Positions 1-10,519 of a stretch of 64,000 bases of DNA are shown in pieces. Position numbers and translations under genes: made by a program. How positions within the stretch are numbered: position 1 is the first letter of the stretch; the number at the start of each line of letters is the position of its first letter. The DNA comes from Bacillus proteolyticus (lineage in GTDB: Bacteria; Bacillota; Bacilli; Bacillales; Bacillaceae_G), in NCBI RefSeq assembly GCF_001884065.1, contig NZ_MACH01000054.1, forward strand, positions 62,001 through 126,000. The letters are read 5' to 3'. The notes under the pieces were generated by a model. It was given only the letters and a program-made list of their open reading frames with translations, was not told the origin of the DNA and did no database searches.

Positions 1-2
1 AG

Positions 3-107
3 TGGGTAGGTATTTTCCTTGCCTTTCAGTCGCAATCATGGTGTACAGATGAAGAAGGGCATGCTCGTGTTCCGGTTGAGAATTATAGTTATAAGAAAAA
101 TAACTAA
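3..107 (+). CDS. 3' end of a gene that begins before the window, unknown
   Basis: An open frame runs in from the left edge and stops with TAA at 105-107. It encodes the last 34 residues of a protein, with a hydrophobic start (WVGIFLAF) and a polar, lysine-rich tail ending YKKNN. It is followed at once by a GC-rich hairpin at 111-141, which fits a gene end. Too little is visible to name the family. It could also be a chance open frame, though its position just before a terminator argues for a real gene. Confidence 0.45.
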   Translation, partial: WVGIFLAFQSQSWCTDEEGHARVPVENYSYKKNN

Positions 108-110
108 TAA

Positions 111-141
111 GAAGAGGGAGTTCACAACGAACGCCCTCTTC
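111..141. terminator. Hairpin between convergent genes
   Basis: GAAGAGGG (111-118) pairs with CCCTCTTC (134-141). It lies between a rightward gene end and the leftward M50-like gene, whose last codons overlap the right arm. The T-run is weak on the + side. Confidence 0.5.
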
Positions 142-964
142 TCATTTTATAAAACCCAAAACTCACAAGTGTAGAAATACTAGAGAAAAGCAGGGCCACA
201 CTAGAAAATGCAATGAGATACATATTATATTTCATCATTTTGCCGATTAGTTGGTTACTATCATACTGAAAAAGTCCTGCTATTATATTGAATAAAAATA
301 AAATGATAAACATGACGATGACACCGTCTATTGATCCTTTTATATCTGGTTTACTTAAAGCGATATGTGCGGAAATACAAATGGCGATAAATAAAAATAA
401 CCAAAATGAAGGATTCAATAAATTGCTTATTGTAAATAAGCTTTTCAATAATACAAACGTCGATAGTAGCATGTTTTGGATCATGTCTAAGTTAATAGAA
501 GCCGATGCAACAGTTGTTTCGAGAGTCGTATTAAATAAAGAATATGACCCTGGTACGAAATAGCGCATTAAAAGTATTAAGGTAGTAATACCAGAAATAA
601 TAGGGCCGATACCGATAAAGAAATTACCGATTCGTTGATATATACTTTTTTGATTGTATTGATGTTGTACGTAACCTAAAGCTCCTTGACTTGTATCTGT
701 CGGGAAGAACTGCGTTGCTACAATTTTATGACGAAATAGTATACACATAATTGCATGTCCAAGTTCATGAATAGGGACACCAATCCACGCAGTTAAAAGG
801 AAGCCTTTCCTACCAAAAGCTCTCGACCAATACATTCGTGTGAGAGATTCTAAATAACCTAATATAAATCCAATTACAATGATGACACCAATTAAAGAGA
901 ATAATTGGATCACGCTTGTAAGGAGTGTTTGAAAAATCGAGTTTACAAATTCCACTGTCTTCAT
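122..964 (-). CDS. M50-like membrane metalloprotease family protein
   Basis: A 280-residue polytopic membrane protein with about five to six hydrophobic segments. Residues 66-70 read HELGH, a HExxH zinc motif placed at the end of a hydrophobic stretch after GVPI, as in M50 (site-2-protease type) families. In such families the two histidines and glutamate bind zinc and catalyse intramembrane proteolysis. I do not see a clear second motif (NxxPxxxLDG type) towards the C-terminus, so it may belong to a divergent M50 branch or have lost activity. It stands alone and converges on the gene at the left edge. The substrate is unknown. Confidence 0.7.
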   Translation of the reverse strand: MKTVEFVNSIFQTLLTSVIQLFSLIGVIIVIGFILGYLESLTRMYWSRAFGRKGFLLTAWIGVPIHELGHAIMCILFRHKIVATQFFPTDTSQGALGYVQHQYNQKSIYQRIGNFFIGIGPIISGITTLILLMRYFVPGSYSLFNTTLETTVASASINLDMIQNMLLSTFVLLKSLFTISNLLNPSFWLFLFIAICISAHIALSKPDIKGSIDGVIVMFIILFLFNIIAGLFQYDSNQLIGKMMKYNMYLIAFSSVALLFSSISTLVSFGFYKMRRGRSL

Positions 965-1150
965 CCAATCTTTTAAAAATGTTATTTGCTCTGTTTCATA
1001 ATAACATTATTTTTCTATATTACTAGCACACATAGTTTCGTTTAAAAGAAGGATTTCATATTCTTTTTCTTGTAGTCATGTTTTATGTACAAAGTCATAT
1101 ATTGAATTTGTAACACCCTATAAGGTATATGCTTAAGGAGGGATGAGAGA

Positions 1151-1936
1151 ATGAAATGTCCGGCGTGTCATACAGAAAATGCAGCGGAAGCAAAGTTTTG
1201 CGGGAATTGTGGACATTCGTTAACGGAAGAAGTGATGGCAAGTGGTGCACAGGAAGAAGGGGAGCGACAAGCGCGCGTAGCACAAGTAAAGGAAACTCGC
1301 CCGAATGAAACGGTAGAGCAAGCGAAACGATTTGCGAGTGGCTATTTTCAGTTTTTTACACATGCTTTAAAAGCACCGACAGCGATTATGAAAAATGGCA
1401 ATATTGAAGTGCGAAATGGAATTGTAAGTCTTGTTCTTATTTGTTTTTTAGGAGCATGTATTTTTTATAGAATGATGAGCGCAACGGCAGCTGTTACGAG
1501 AACGTTAGTACCAGATATAACTACTCCTACTTTCTTTGGAGAATCTGTAAAAATCTTTTTCTTTTTATTAATTTTAACGTTATTTGTCGGATTTATTATT
1601 TTTGTAAGTGGTAAGATGATGAAATCTTCTTTTTCGTTTCTTGAAGTATTCGGTATATGGGGAACGATAGCGACTCCGGCTATTGCTATATTAGTTCTTT
1701 CTTTTCTGTTTAGTTTCCTATTGATCTTCTTTCTACCGATATTATTAGGGGTGGCTACAACGTATATGTCAATTAGTATCATCGTAGCTATATTAAAACT
1801 AGATAGCGGTGGATTAGATCCTGTTTACACTCTTCTGATCGCAAATGTTTTAATCGGAATCGCAACGTGGATTGTACTTTGGTCTTACATTAATACGATA
1901 ATTCAAACTATTACTGGAGGATTTACGGGCTTCTAA
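1151..1936 (+). CDS. Zinc-ribbon membrane protein
   Basis: 261 residues. The N-terminus (residues 3-21) is a zinc ribbon with two CxxC pairs, CPAC and CGNC. A charged linker follows, then a C-terminal half with about five hydrophobic segments, resembling YIP1-like membrane proteins. A strong site (AAGGAGGGATGAGAG) sits just before the ATG. The next gene starts about 20 bases after the stop and also begins with a zinc ribbon, so the two are almost certainly co-transcribed and may act together at the membrane. A role in envelope stress or cell-wall sensing is only a guess from the neighbour. Confidence 0.75.
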   Translation: MKCPACHTENAAEAKFCGNCGHSLTEEVMASGAQEEGERQARVAQVKETRPNETVEQAKRFASGYFQFFTHALKAPTAIMKNGNIEVRNGIVSLVLICFLGACIFYRMMSATAAVTRTLVPDITTPTFFGESVKIFFFLLILTLFVGFIIFVSGKMMKSSFSFLEVFGIWGTIATPAIAILVLSFLFSFLLIFFLPILLGVATTYMSISIIVAILKLDSGGLDPVYTLLIANVLIGIATWIVLWSYINTIIQTITGGFTGF

Positions 1937-1955
1937 GGAAAAGGTGGTTGAATGG

Positions 1956-3191
1956 ATGAATGTATGTACTAAGTGCGGAGTTCAGTATGAAGACGGAGTG
2001 CAATTTTGCCAAAACTGCGGGATGAAGAGGGAAAGTCTTGTAGTAAAGAAGAAAATGAGCGGTGGTACAAAAGTTGGCATTACACTCTTAACATTACTTG
2101 TTATAGTAATTGTTGGATTGTATTTGTATGGATCATCGTATTATAAGCAGACCGCACAAGTAGACCGAATGATTACTATTTTACAAGAGAGGGACGGGGA
2201 GAAATTAGCTGAGATCACCACGGCAGATGATCCAGCCGTTATTGTCACAAGAGAGAGTGTAACGCCTCTATTTTCATATATAAAAGAAAATCCATCTTAC
2301 GTGAATGAATTGAAAGAATATTTGAGGCAAGGTGAAAAACAAGGGGATGGAATAGAAAGAACAGATTTTTCTTTAACGAAAGACGGGAAGTATTTCTTTA
2401 TATTTGATCGGTATAAATTGAAAGCGAAGACGTATTATACGACTCTGCTTTCAAATGAAAAAGGTACATCTTTAAAAATGAACGGAAAAGAAATTGATAA
2501 GACAAATGACAAAAAGTTTGAGAAGCAATATGGACCGTTTCTTCCAGGGACTCAAGTGTTTCAAGCGGAATATAAAAATGACTATGTAAAACTATCACGA
2601 GAGGAAAAGGTTGTACTTATAAAACAAAGTCAAAATAATGTAACGGTAGATTTAACGTTGCAAGGGCAATATATTACAGTTCAAACGAATGCGCCTGGTG
2701 CAACATTGTACGTGAATCAAAAGCCGGTTACAGCGCTAGCGGGAGAAGAAATTACGTGGGGACCAGTAGCGACTGATGGAAGTGCGGTGATTTATTTAGA
2801 ACGAAATGGAGAAAACGGAAGGGAAACGACCAAGGTAGAAACGGTAACGGCACTGTCAGCTTATAATCTTCCATTCCAAAAGAAAAGCATAGAAAAAACA
2901 GTTGTTTACAATGTTACTCCGCCGCCTACTACTCATTATGTATATAATGGTTTCATCTTCCCTGATAGTGATATTCGAAAATTAACGAGTGCGGACTTAA
3001 CATATTTATCGAAAGAACAGTTGAAAATTGCTAGAAATGAAATATACGCAAGGCATGGACATATTTTTCAAACGAAAGATATGCAAGCATATTTTTCAAA
3101 ACAGTCTTGGTATAGAGAGAATCCGTATTTTACGGGAACGTTAACGAGTGTGGAATCTTATAATGTTGAACTGATTAAATCAAGAGAATAG
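1956..3191 (+). CDS. Zinc-ribbon, single-pass, YARHG-domain protein (TcaA/YvbJ-like)
   Basis: About 411 residues. A zinc ribbon (CTKCG, CQNCG) opens the protein, followed by a single transmembrane helix near residues 38-55 and a large extracytoplasmic part. The C-terminal 60 residues carry a YARHG domain (ARNEIYARHGHIF, then SWYRENPYF). This layout matches the TcaA/YvbJ family of Gram-positive membrane proteins linked to wall-antibiotic responses. A GTG 12 bases upstream is in frame, but AAGGTGG at 1941-1947 is well spaced for the ATG at 1956, so I choose that start. It is the second gene of a two-gene operon with the preceding zinc-ribbon gene. Confidence 0.75.
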   Translation: MNVCTKCGVQYEDGVQFCQNCGMKRESLVVKKKMSGGTKVGITLLTLLVIVIVGLYLYGSSYYKQTAQVDRMITILQERDGEKLAEITTADDPAVIVTRESVTPLFSYIKENPSYVNELKEYLRQGEKQGDGIERTDFSLTKDGKYFFIFDRYKLKAKTYYTTLLSNEKGTSLKMNGKEIDKTNDKKFEKQYGPFLPGTQVFQAEYKNDYVKLSREEKVVLIKQSQNNVTVDLTLQGQYITVQTNAPGATLYVNQKPVTALAGEEITWGPVATDGSAVIYLERNGENGRETTKVETVTALSAYNLPFQKKSIEKTVVYNVTPPPTTHYVYNGFIFPDSDIRKLTSADLTYLSKEQLKIARNEIYARHGHIFQTKDMQAYFSKQSWYRENPYFTGTLTSVESYNVELIKSRE

Positions 3192-3200
3192 AGTACGTGA

Positions 3201-3231
3201 AAAAGGTACAGTGTATATTACTGTACCTTTT
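3201..3231. terminator. Bidirectional terminator
   Basis: AAAAGGTACAGT (3201-3212) pairs perfectly with ACTGTACCTTTT (3220-3231), with A and T runs on the two sides. It serves the gene before it on + and the convergent gene ending at 3232 on -. Confidence 0.85.
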
Positions 3232-3681
3232 CTATGGTTGTTTAGCTGGACCAGGATCCCTTGAGAAAAAGATGTGAAAGAGGAATGTGACTTTACTTGC
3301 TCCTCCTGATGTACTAGCTTGCACATCAGATAATGCACTAGATGTTAAAACACCTTCAGAGCGAGGCGGTACGACTATTTTGAGGGCATCATCTGATTCT
3401 GATGATGCAGTAACTGTTATTGTATCATCAGATAAGTTTAAAATTTTAACAGTACCGATTGGTAAGATGGACTTGCCAGCGAATGATGCTGAAGCGAAGC
3501 GAGAGCCTTTCCAAATAGTTTGTGCGAAAGTCTCATCATTAGATAACCAAGCGCGAGCACTATAAAGTGTTGCGTTAATGGAAAATTCTTGGTCAAGCGA
3601 TATGGCGGCTTTCGGTTCTTGCGGTTCCTCTGGAAGCTGGGCGAGAAGGCCTGCGCACATGTATATTTCACCTACTTTCAA
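3232..3681 (-). CDS. Conserved hypothetical protein, beta-rich
   Basis: 149 residues, rich in Ser, Thr, Ala and short alternating hydrophobic stretches (ILPIGTVKILNL, TITVTASS), which suggests a beta-sandwich. There is no transmembrane segment and no clear signal peptide. I do not recognise the family; a spore-coat or exosporium role is conceivable in this group but nothing in the sequence proves it. An internal Met at residue 8 (MCAGLL) is an alternative start. It is monocistronic and ends in the shared terminator at 3201-3231. Confidence 0.6.
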   Translation of the reverse strand: MKVGEIYMCAGLLAQLPEEPQEPKAAISLDQEFSINATLYSARAWLSNDETFAQTIWKGSRFASASFAGKSILPIGTVKILNLSDDTITVTASSESDDALKIVVPPRSEGVLTSSALSDVQASTSGGASKVTFLFHIFFSRDPGPAKQP

Positions 3682-3795
3682 TAGTAACTGTTATAGCATA
3701 TTAAATTTCTTGTTTATAAGACACGACGGTTACCTATTAAAGTATAGTTTTGTGCACCACATTTGTAGATTAAATTCTTTTTCTCTACAATTTAA

Positions 3796-5190
<1,395 letters not shown>

Positions 5191-5193
<3 letters not shown>

Positions 5194-5216
5194 CACTTTT
5201 TTAAGTGCTATTTTTT
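5191..5216 (+). terminator. Terminator after cdr
   Basis: TAGCACTT/AAGTGCTA stem with a TT TT loop and TTTTTT tail, overlapping the cdr stop codon. Confidence 0.85.
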
Positions 5217-5294
5217 CGTTAAAGGGGAGTAATCGTTTTTGTCGAATAAAGAGGTTTGGGGAATAGTTACATATAAGGAAGGGGATCTGTAAAA

Positions 5295-5783
5295 ATGGTT
5301 GTGGCACTTCAAAAAGTTCAAGAATCAGAAAAAATGATTTTACGTAATTTATATTCACTATATCTACATGACCTCTCTAAGTTCACTACTAATATAACGA
5401 TTGGAGCGGATGGTTTTTTTGAATACGAAGATTTGCATATGTTTTGGGAAAATGATGGAATCACTCCGTATTTTATAAAAGTTGATCATAGTAGTGTAGG
5501 ATTTTTATTACTATTGGAACGTCCATTTTTGAAGAAAGAAAACGACTTTGGTATTAATGATATTTTCATATTGAATCAATATAAGGGAAAAGGAATCGGA
5601 AAGAAGGTTATTGAAAATTTACTAGAAGAGAAACGAGGACAATATTTCGTTATTGAACTTACAAAAAATATACCAGCTGTTTCTTTTTGGAAAAAAGTAT
5701 ATAGAGAGCTGAAAATTGAATTTGACGAGCGAACACAGCTAATTGATGATGAAGAATGCCTCGTTCAGACGTTTAAAATATAA
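5295..5783 (+). CDS. GNAT-family N-acetyltransferase
   Basis: 162 residues. The acetyl-CoA pyrophosphate-binding loop of GNAT enzymes is seen as YKGKGIGKKVIENLL (near residues 96-110), preceded by a beta strand (DIFILNQ). The C-terminal region has the usual SFWKKVYREL helix. It should transfer an acetyl group from acetyl-CoA to an amine, but the substrate cannot be told from the sequence. The gene stands alone, with AAGGGGATCTG before the ATG. Confidence 0.8.
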   Translation: MVVALQKVQESEKMILRNLYSLYLHDLSKFTTNITIGADGFFEYEDLHMFWENDGITPYFIKVDHSSVGFLLLLERPFLKKENDFGINDIFILNQYKGKGIGKKVIENLLEEKRGQYFVIELTKNIPAVSFWKKVYRELKIEFDERTQLIDDEECLVQTFKI

Positions 5784-5972
5784 TTAAATAGGTGCCCCTG
5801 ATATATTACTCTGAAATTCAACTTTATCCCGCTATTTGTGGGAGTCAGGCTGATTAAAGTTTCACTTTATTTCGAATATACCGTTCACCCTTGAAAACAT
5901 AGTACTTATCGCTTATATTGTCATATAGTATTTATTTTTTAACAAAGCAATGAACGAACCAGGGGGTACAAC

Positions 5973-6383
5973 ATGGCAATTAACATGAAAACAATCGAAG
6001 AATGGATTGCTGAATCAAACGCAAGAAATGAAGAAGACTTTGGACACGTTGTGGAAGAAATGAAAGAAGTATGTGTCGGACTTGATAACGCGACATTAAT
6101 TTATACGAAAAATGTATTTTGTTTCGGTAAGAAAGTAGAAGTATTGTTCTTCTTCCAAGATCATGTTGTTATCGGACAAGAAAAAGAAGAGTATGTTGAA
6201 ATTGAGAAACTAAAGTATGATGACATTACAAATAGCAATCTAAAAACAAATGACAAAAATACAACTTTAGAATTAAAGTTTGCTAACGGACAATCTATCG
6301 ATTTAGACAGTCTAAATGATAACTACGGTACGAAAAACTGGTTATTTGCAAGACAAATTAAGAGTATCTTTAAATTAATCTAG
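5973..6383 (+). CDS. Small conserved hypothetical protein (DUF3908-like)
   Basis: 136 residues, soluble, acidic, no catalytic motif. The central part (FCFGKKVEVLFFFQDHVVIG) and the C-terminal helix (NWLFARQIKSIFKL) resemble what I recall of DUF3908 proteins of bacilli, but this is from memory. The middle has a PH-like pattern of alternating strands ending in a helix. Its function is unknown. The site AGGGGG lies 8 bases before the ATG, and a hairpin terminator follows at 6386-6416. Confidence 0.65.
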   Translation: MAINMKTIEEWIAESNARNEEDFGHVVEEMKEVCVGLDNATLIYTKNVFCFGKKVEVLFFFQDHVVIGQEKEEYVEIEKLKYDDITNSNLKTNDKNTTLELKFANGQSIDLDSLNDNYGTKNWLFARQIKSIFKLI

Positions 6384-6385
6384 TG

Positions 6386-6416
6386 AAAAAGGCAGACCTA
6401 AAAGGGTCTGCTTTTT
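6386..6416 (+). terminator. Terminator after the DUF3908-like gene
   Basis: GCAGACC (6392-6398) pairs with GGTCTGC (6405-6411), flanked by A5 and T5 runs, so it may work in both directions and also stop the convergent methyltransferase pseudogene. Confidence 0.75.
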
Positions 6417-6937
6417 ACTTATTCCCTATTACACAAAGGCAACCTCTTTCTTCATAATATTTCACACTTGTAAACCCTGTTTTATAAAAGAGATTTACTA
6501 ATGATTCTGTCGTTTTAAATTCATCCATATGATATTGAACTTTGAAAGTTTCGGCCACTAATAAAAAGGATCCATTCGGTTTTAATATGCGAAATACTTC
6601 TTTTATATCGTGTTTAACGTCAGGCCAGAAGTAGTGGGTTTGAAAGGCGGTAATGAGATCGAAGCAATTCGCATGATGTGGAATAGAAGAGACGCTTGCT
6701 TTTTGAACAGTTACTTTTTGTATTTGTACATCTTTCATATTCGTATGTATAGAATCTTTCACAGCTTGATCGGAGTAATCAATTCCATATATTTTCCCAA
6801 ACGGAGTTAGTCTAGAAAGCGTATGTATTGCTTTACCACCCCCACAACCAATATCTAAAATAACTGCATCTTCACGTATATGTATTTTTTGTAAAGCCCA
6901 ATTTAAACGCTCCTTTTATGTAAGAATATATACTCAT
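6415..6937 (-). pseudogene. Class I SAM-dependent methyltransferase, frameshifted near the start
   Basis: The frame ending at 6415 holds a clear methyltransferase: motif I VILDIGCGGGKAIH, the acidic GIDYS at the end of the second strand, and FDLITAFQTHYFWPD as motif IV. That frame is open upstream only to a TAA just before KERLNWALQK. A second frame supplies the missing N-terminus, MSIYSYIKG, starting at the ATG at 6935-6937. Removing one G from AAAAGG around 6916 joins them as IKERLNWALQK. The gene thus carries a one-base insertion, either real or a sequencing error. A downstream restart is possible but would lose the first helix. Confidence 0.7.
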
Positions 6938-6963
6938 TTCGCTTTTAATAATTTAACTCCTCT

Positions 6964-6993
6964 AAAAAAAGCACGCCATCAACCGGCGTGCTT
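6964..6993 (-). terminator. Terminator after the bacteriocin maturation operon
   Basis: AAGCACGCC (6969-6977) pairs with GGCGTGCTT (6985-6993); on the minus strand it is followed by a T7 run. It ends the three-gene operon that runs from 12435. Confidence 0.85.
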
Positions 6994-8553
6994 CTAATTA
7001 TACAAATACCCTTTTAACCAATTACGCGCCCGATACGCCCCAACTGGAATTTGAATGAGAGACGTTTCATTTCCAGTATCAATCCCGTACAATTGATCGC
7101 ATGAATTTGTATCAAAACTAAGTAAAGGATGACCACCCATTCCCATAGCGGTCGCAGCTAAAACAAGTCTATGAACGAGTATACCAGCTTCCATTTGGTG
7201 AATACGATATCCTCTATAGCCTAATGTATGTGTATAGTAATCTTTATTTCCGACTACATGCAGGCAAAGCGGTACTTGAAAAAGATTCACGTTATCCATC
7301 GTCATACTTGATTGAAGGGGATAACGAAGGTCTCCATATCGAAGTGGTTGTATGGAATGCGTTTTACTGTTATAAGAATAAGCACCGTTTTCAATACCTG
7401 TTACGTTATAAAAACATCCATATAATGAGACTCGTGCGTTTTCATTTAAAGAATTGCCATCAAGATCGTTGTAATAAGGGAATGCGAGGCTCGCTTCTTG
7501 TAATAAAGTAGCAAGTGAACGAGTATCCCATTTTGTTAAAGTAAAGTCAGCATCAGGTGAATATCGCTTTTTACAAAGATGTAAGAAATCATAGGATAAA
7601 CGTTCTATTTTAGGTAGCTGTACAGCGTGTGCACTGTATTGCTGTCGATTTTTTTGAGTTAATGTTTGGAAGTGTTCTGTCGATTCAATCATAGAAGCTG
7701 CGTTAACTTTTGTTATCATCGGATATTCATCTACATGCTTTGAGCGAACGAAATGCTCATGTGTTAACGGTGGGATTTGCTGCAACAAGTCATGAGAAGT
7801 AACAGTTGTATTTTCACGGTAATCATTATGAAACCAATCTTTATGCGGTTCTGTACTTAGAGGAATAATACCATACACATTTTCCTCGCCTTCAGACAGT
7901 CCAAGTAAATGATTCATTGCTCGGTCTAGAAACTGAAAATATACTCCATTTGTGTAACCGAATTGTTTTGCACATTCAAGTAGATGCCCGATTAGAACAC
8001 CACTATCTAACCCTTGAAGCCGGTATGAAAAATTATTGTATTTAAAGAAATTTTTCCAAAACATAGTGGATACGAATACTGTGCCAAAACAAGAATGTAT
8101 GTTACAACGATTGCCGAGTGCTTCTGTAAGATAAGAATCGAAATTTCCCTCGCGAAGTAAGATAAGACGGTGATGCGCGGCGTCATAATGGTAAATGCCG
8201 TCTGGATAATGATCAATTTTTAAATACATATATAATTCATTTGGATATAAAGCACCCCCGGAAGGGATGAATCTTCGAAATAGAGTCGTTGTTTTATTAT
8301 TTTCTAGGCTAGTAGTAGGTTGACATAATTGTGTTAAACCAAATGAGTACCAAAGATAATGCCCGATTTCCTCTAAGTTAGGTTTAGTAGAAGAGTTCCG
8401 CAAAGTTAATGGGATTTCTAAAGAGAGAGGGATGACTGGTAAATTTCGATATAATTTATAAGGAAGTGGTGCGTCGTCCCAGTCTACCTCATGATTCGGC
8501 ATAATTTCATCAATAGAGAAATGGAGATGATGTAAAAAAGCATCCAGCTGCAT
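6994..8553 (-). CDS. SagB-type dehydrogenase, double nitroreductase domain
   Basis: 519 residues. It is the flavin-dependent oxidase of a thiazole/oxazole-modified peptide (TOMM) pathway: SagB-type enzymes oxidise azolines made by the YcaO cyclodehydratase to azoles using FMN. Two tandem nitroreductase-like halves are visible, each with an RRFIPSGGALYPNELY-like or equivalent early segment (first near residues 91-108) and a second-half GYRGYRIHQMEAGILVH and ATAMGMGGHPLLSF near the C-terminus. It lies 16 bases after the YcaO gene and is the last gene of the operon. The double-domain length is usual for the B. cereus group version. Confidence 0.82.
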   Translation of the reverse strand: MQLDAFLHHLHFSIDEIMPNHEVDWDDAPLPYKLYRNLPVIPLSLEIPLTLRNSSTKPNLEEIGHYLWYSFGLTQLCQPTTSLENNKTTTLFRRFIPSGGALYPNELYMYLKIDHYPDGIYHYDAAHHRLILLREGNFDSYLTEALGNRCNIHSCFGTVFVSTMFWKNFFKYNNFSYRLQGLDSGVLIGHLLECAKQFGYTNGVYFQFLDRAMNHLLGLSEGEENVYGIIPLSTEPHKDWFHNDYRENTTVTSHDLLQQIPPLTHEHFVRSKHVDEYPMITKVNAASMIESTEHFQTLTQKNRQQYSAHAVQLPKIERLSYDFLHLCKKRYSPDADFTLTKWDTRSLATLLQEASLAFPYYNDLDGNSLNENARVSLYGCFYNVTGIENGAYSYNSKTHSIQPLRYGDLRYPLQSSMTMDNVNLFQVPLCLHVVGNKDYYTHTLGYRGYRIHQMEAGILVHRLVLAATAMGMGGHPLLSFDTNSCDQLYGIDTGNETSLIQIPVGAYRARNWLKGYLYN

Positions 8554-8569
8554 GAAATCCCCTCCTTTA

Positions 8570-10519
8570 CTATGGAAACGGGTGTGGGTGTGGATTTAAT
8601 TGTTCATTCGTTAAAGGCTCAGCCATATATCCAAGTGTCATTGGTACGGTATACACTCTATCCAGTCCTGTAACCCGAGTGAGATGATGTCCGAATGTCA
8701 TTGGAAGCATGCCTGGAATTAATACTTTTACACAATGTAATCCGTTCTTTTCTATGAGAGGAACGGTTTGATCTACAACGATTACTTTAAGTCCAGATTG
8801 ATGTAACCTGTTTAAAAGTTGATGAAGATCAGATGTTAAATCCATATCAAATGATTGTAATGCCCTCATTTCTTGAAACGTTTGCACCGGAGCATCTTCA
8901 CGTAAAAGGAAGTGAAGACGTTCTTCCGCTTCTTTCAATCCGTACAGCATACTATGGTCTTCCATTTTATTAACGAGATAAGAATCTTGTAAGCAGTTTT
9001 CGTAATACTCTCTTTTTTGCTGGAGCTCATCGTCTGTTATTAGTAACATGCCAGCTATTTCATGAATTGCACTCTTTAGAGCTCGGATTGGGTCTAAATG
9101 AGCGCCTCCCGCACAAACAACGTTCATTCCATTTTCACGCGTATTTTTTGCAATGACCCATAAGCTCGGGATGCCATGTTCCATCGTCGCGTTAAAAGCG
9201 TATAATTCATACCCCGTAATCGTGTGTAACCGCTGGATCATTAATTGTAATTCTGTATCATTTGCTGAACTAAGATCAAGACGAGGAAGAGGTAATTCTG
9301 CATACCATGTGAGTAAAAAAGCATCGCGCTCTACGATTTCTAATATGCCATGAAAAATGGCCTCTTCTAAACTACCACCAATCGCACATCCATTTGATGT
9401 TTCATACACAAAAGCATCTCTATGACCAAGGCTATAATAGGCGATTGATTCTGGAACTAAAAGTGGCCGTTTTTGTGATAAAGAATATCCCCATACCCAG
9501 TTTTGTTCATAATCAGGATCAAATGGTTTAAACGGAAAACTATCACGATTATAATGTTCATTTGTATGCACACCGAGTGTGAGGGGATTTAGTGCATGAT
9601 CCTCTAAATCATGAAAACTACCATGCACATTTGTCTTTTTCCCGCGAGGTGACATACCGCAATATCGTTCTAAACCTTCTAAAATAGCAGTTGCCTCACT
9701 CAGTACAAATGAATGAGTTCGGCCTGCAACACCTTCATTTCCGAATATTAACGGCATGTTTATAATGACGTCAGCAAATGGCAATAAAGAATGCTGCATT
9801 TTTCCATTCAAAATACCAGTCCGGTAATCTAAATAGTCTCTCGTTAAAAATGTGTTTAGCTCATGAATAGAACGACAGCGATACGTTTCAGTACTTGTTT
9901 TTAAGCTCGGTTGTAAAGAAATTTCTGCCGCATCCGCAGTATCATCAGGTAAATTACTACATACAGGACAGAGAGGGTCTGGAAGGAAAGAATGCCGCGT
10001 ACATTGCAGGGTTTGTAAGTTTAGTAAAATGAGTTCATTTTCTAAAGAAGAATGTCCGTGAGCTAATATTTTTTCCGTTTCAGCATGAATGAGCTGGCAC
10101 ATTTGTAACATCCCATTTTGAGTCGCACGTACATCACGCCTCGTCTCGGTATCCGCTTTTAACGCATATTTCCGCTGTAGTTCCCACATTTCTTTTTGAT
10201 CAAATCCAGCGATAAAGCGTCGTCCATCGGCACAATGGGTACATCCTGTTGCAAGAGGAGGAATGAAAGGACCAATAACACCTTCACCAAATGAAGTAAA
10301 TGCACGAAGCCACGGAATATGGTTCGAACGAAATGTCAGCTCAGCATCATGATGAATAGTAGAAGGAGAGCCGTCATGTAATACGAGAGCGAGGTGAATA
10401 TTTTCAGGGATTTCTTCTGTAATTGTATGTTGGCGAATGATGGAATACTGTTTGCATAATTGATCGTGTACATAGTCTGCAAGTAGGCCATCTCCTGTAA
10501 GTAATATATTTTGAATCAT
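8570..10519 (-). CDS. TOMM cyclodehydratase, docking plus YcaO domain
   Basis: 649 residues. The N-terminal third is an E1/docking-like domain with a zinc site (CTHC near residue 80 and CPVC near 193). The C-terminal two thirds are a YcaO domain, seen in EEAIFHGILEIVERDAFLL (ATP/Mg-binding glutamates) and the proline-rich C-terminus ending NPHPHPFP, typical of azoline-forming YcaO enzymes. It uses ATP to cyclise Cys, Ser or Thr of a precursor peptide into azolines. Its ATG overlaps the stop of the upstream gene by four bases, which shows tight co-translation. This is the SagD-like scaffold of the B. cereus group heterocycloanthracin pathway. Confidence 0.85.
   Translation of the reverse strand: MIQNILLTGDGLLADYVHDQLCKQYSIIRQHTITEEIPENIHLALVLHDGSPSTIHHDAELTFRSNHIPWLRAFTSFGEGVIGPFIPPLATGCTHCADGRRFIAGFDQKEMWELQRKYALKADTETRRDVRATQNGMLQMCQLIHAETEKILAHGHSSLENELILLNLQTLQCTRHSFLPDPLCPVCSNLPDDTADAAEISLQPSLKTSTETYRCRSIHELNTFLTRDYLDYRTGILNGKMQHSLLPFADVIINMPLIFGNEGVAGRTHSFVLSEATAILEGLERYCGMSPRGKKTNVHGSFHDLEDHALNPLTLGVHTNEHYNRDSFPFKPFDPDYEQNWVWGYSLSQKRPLLVPESIAYYSLGHRDAFVYETSNGCAIGGSLEEAIFHGILEIVERDAFLLTWYAELPLPRLDLSSANDTELQLMIQRLHTITGYELYAFNATMEHGIPSLWVIAKNTRENGMNVVCAGGAHLDPIRALKSAIHEIAGMLLITDDELQQKREYYENCLQDSYLVNKMEDHSMLYGLKEAEERLHFLLREDAPVQTFQEMRALQSFDMDLTSDLHQLLNRLHQSGLKVIVVDQTVPLIEKNGLHCVKVLIPGMLPMTFGHHLTRVTGLDRVYTVPMTLGYMAEPLTNEQLNPHPHPFP

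Noticed and set aside
288-563. 91-codon plus-strand frame inside the M50-like gene
   Set aside because: It is antisense to a longer, membrane-type gene with a HELGH motif.
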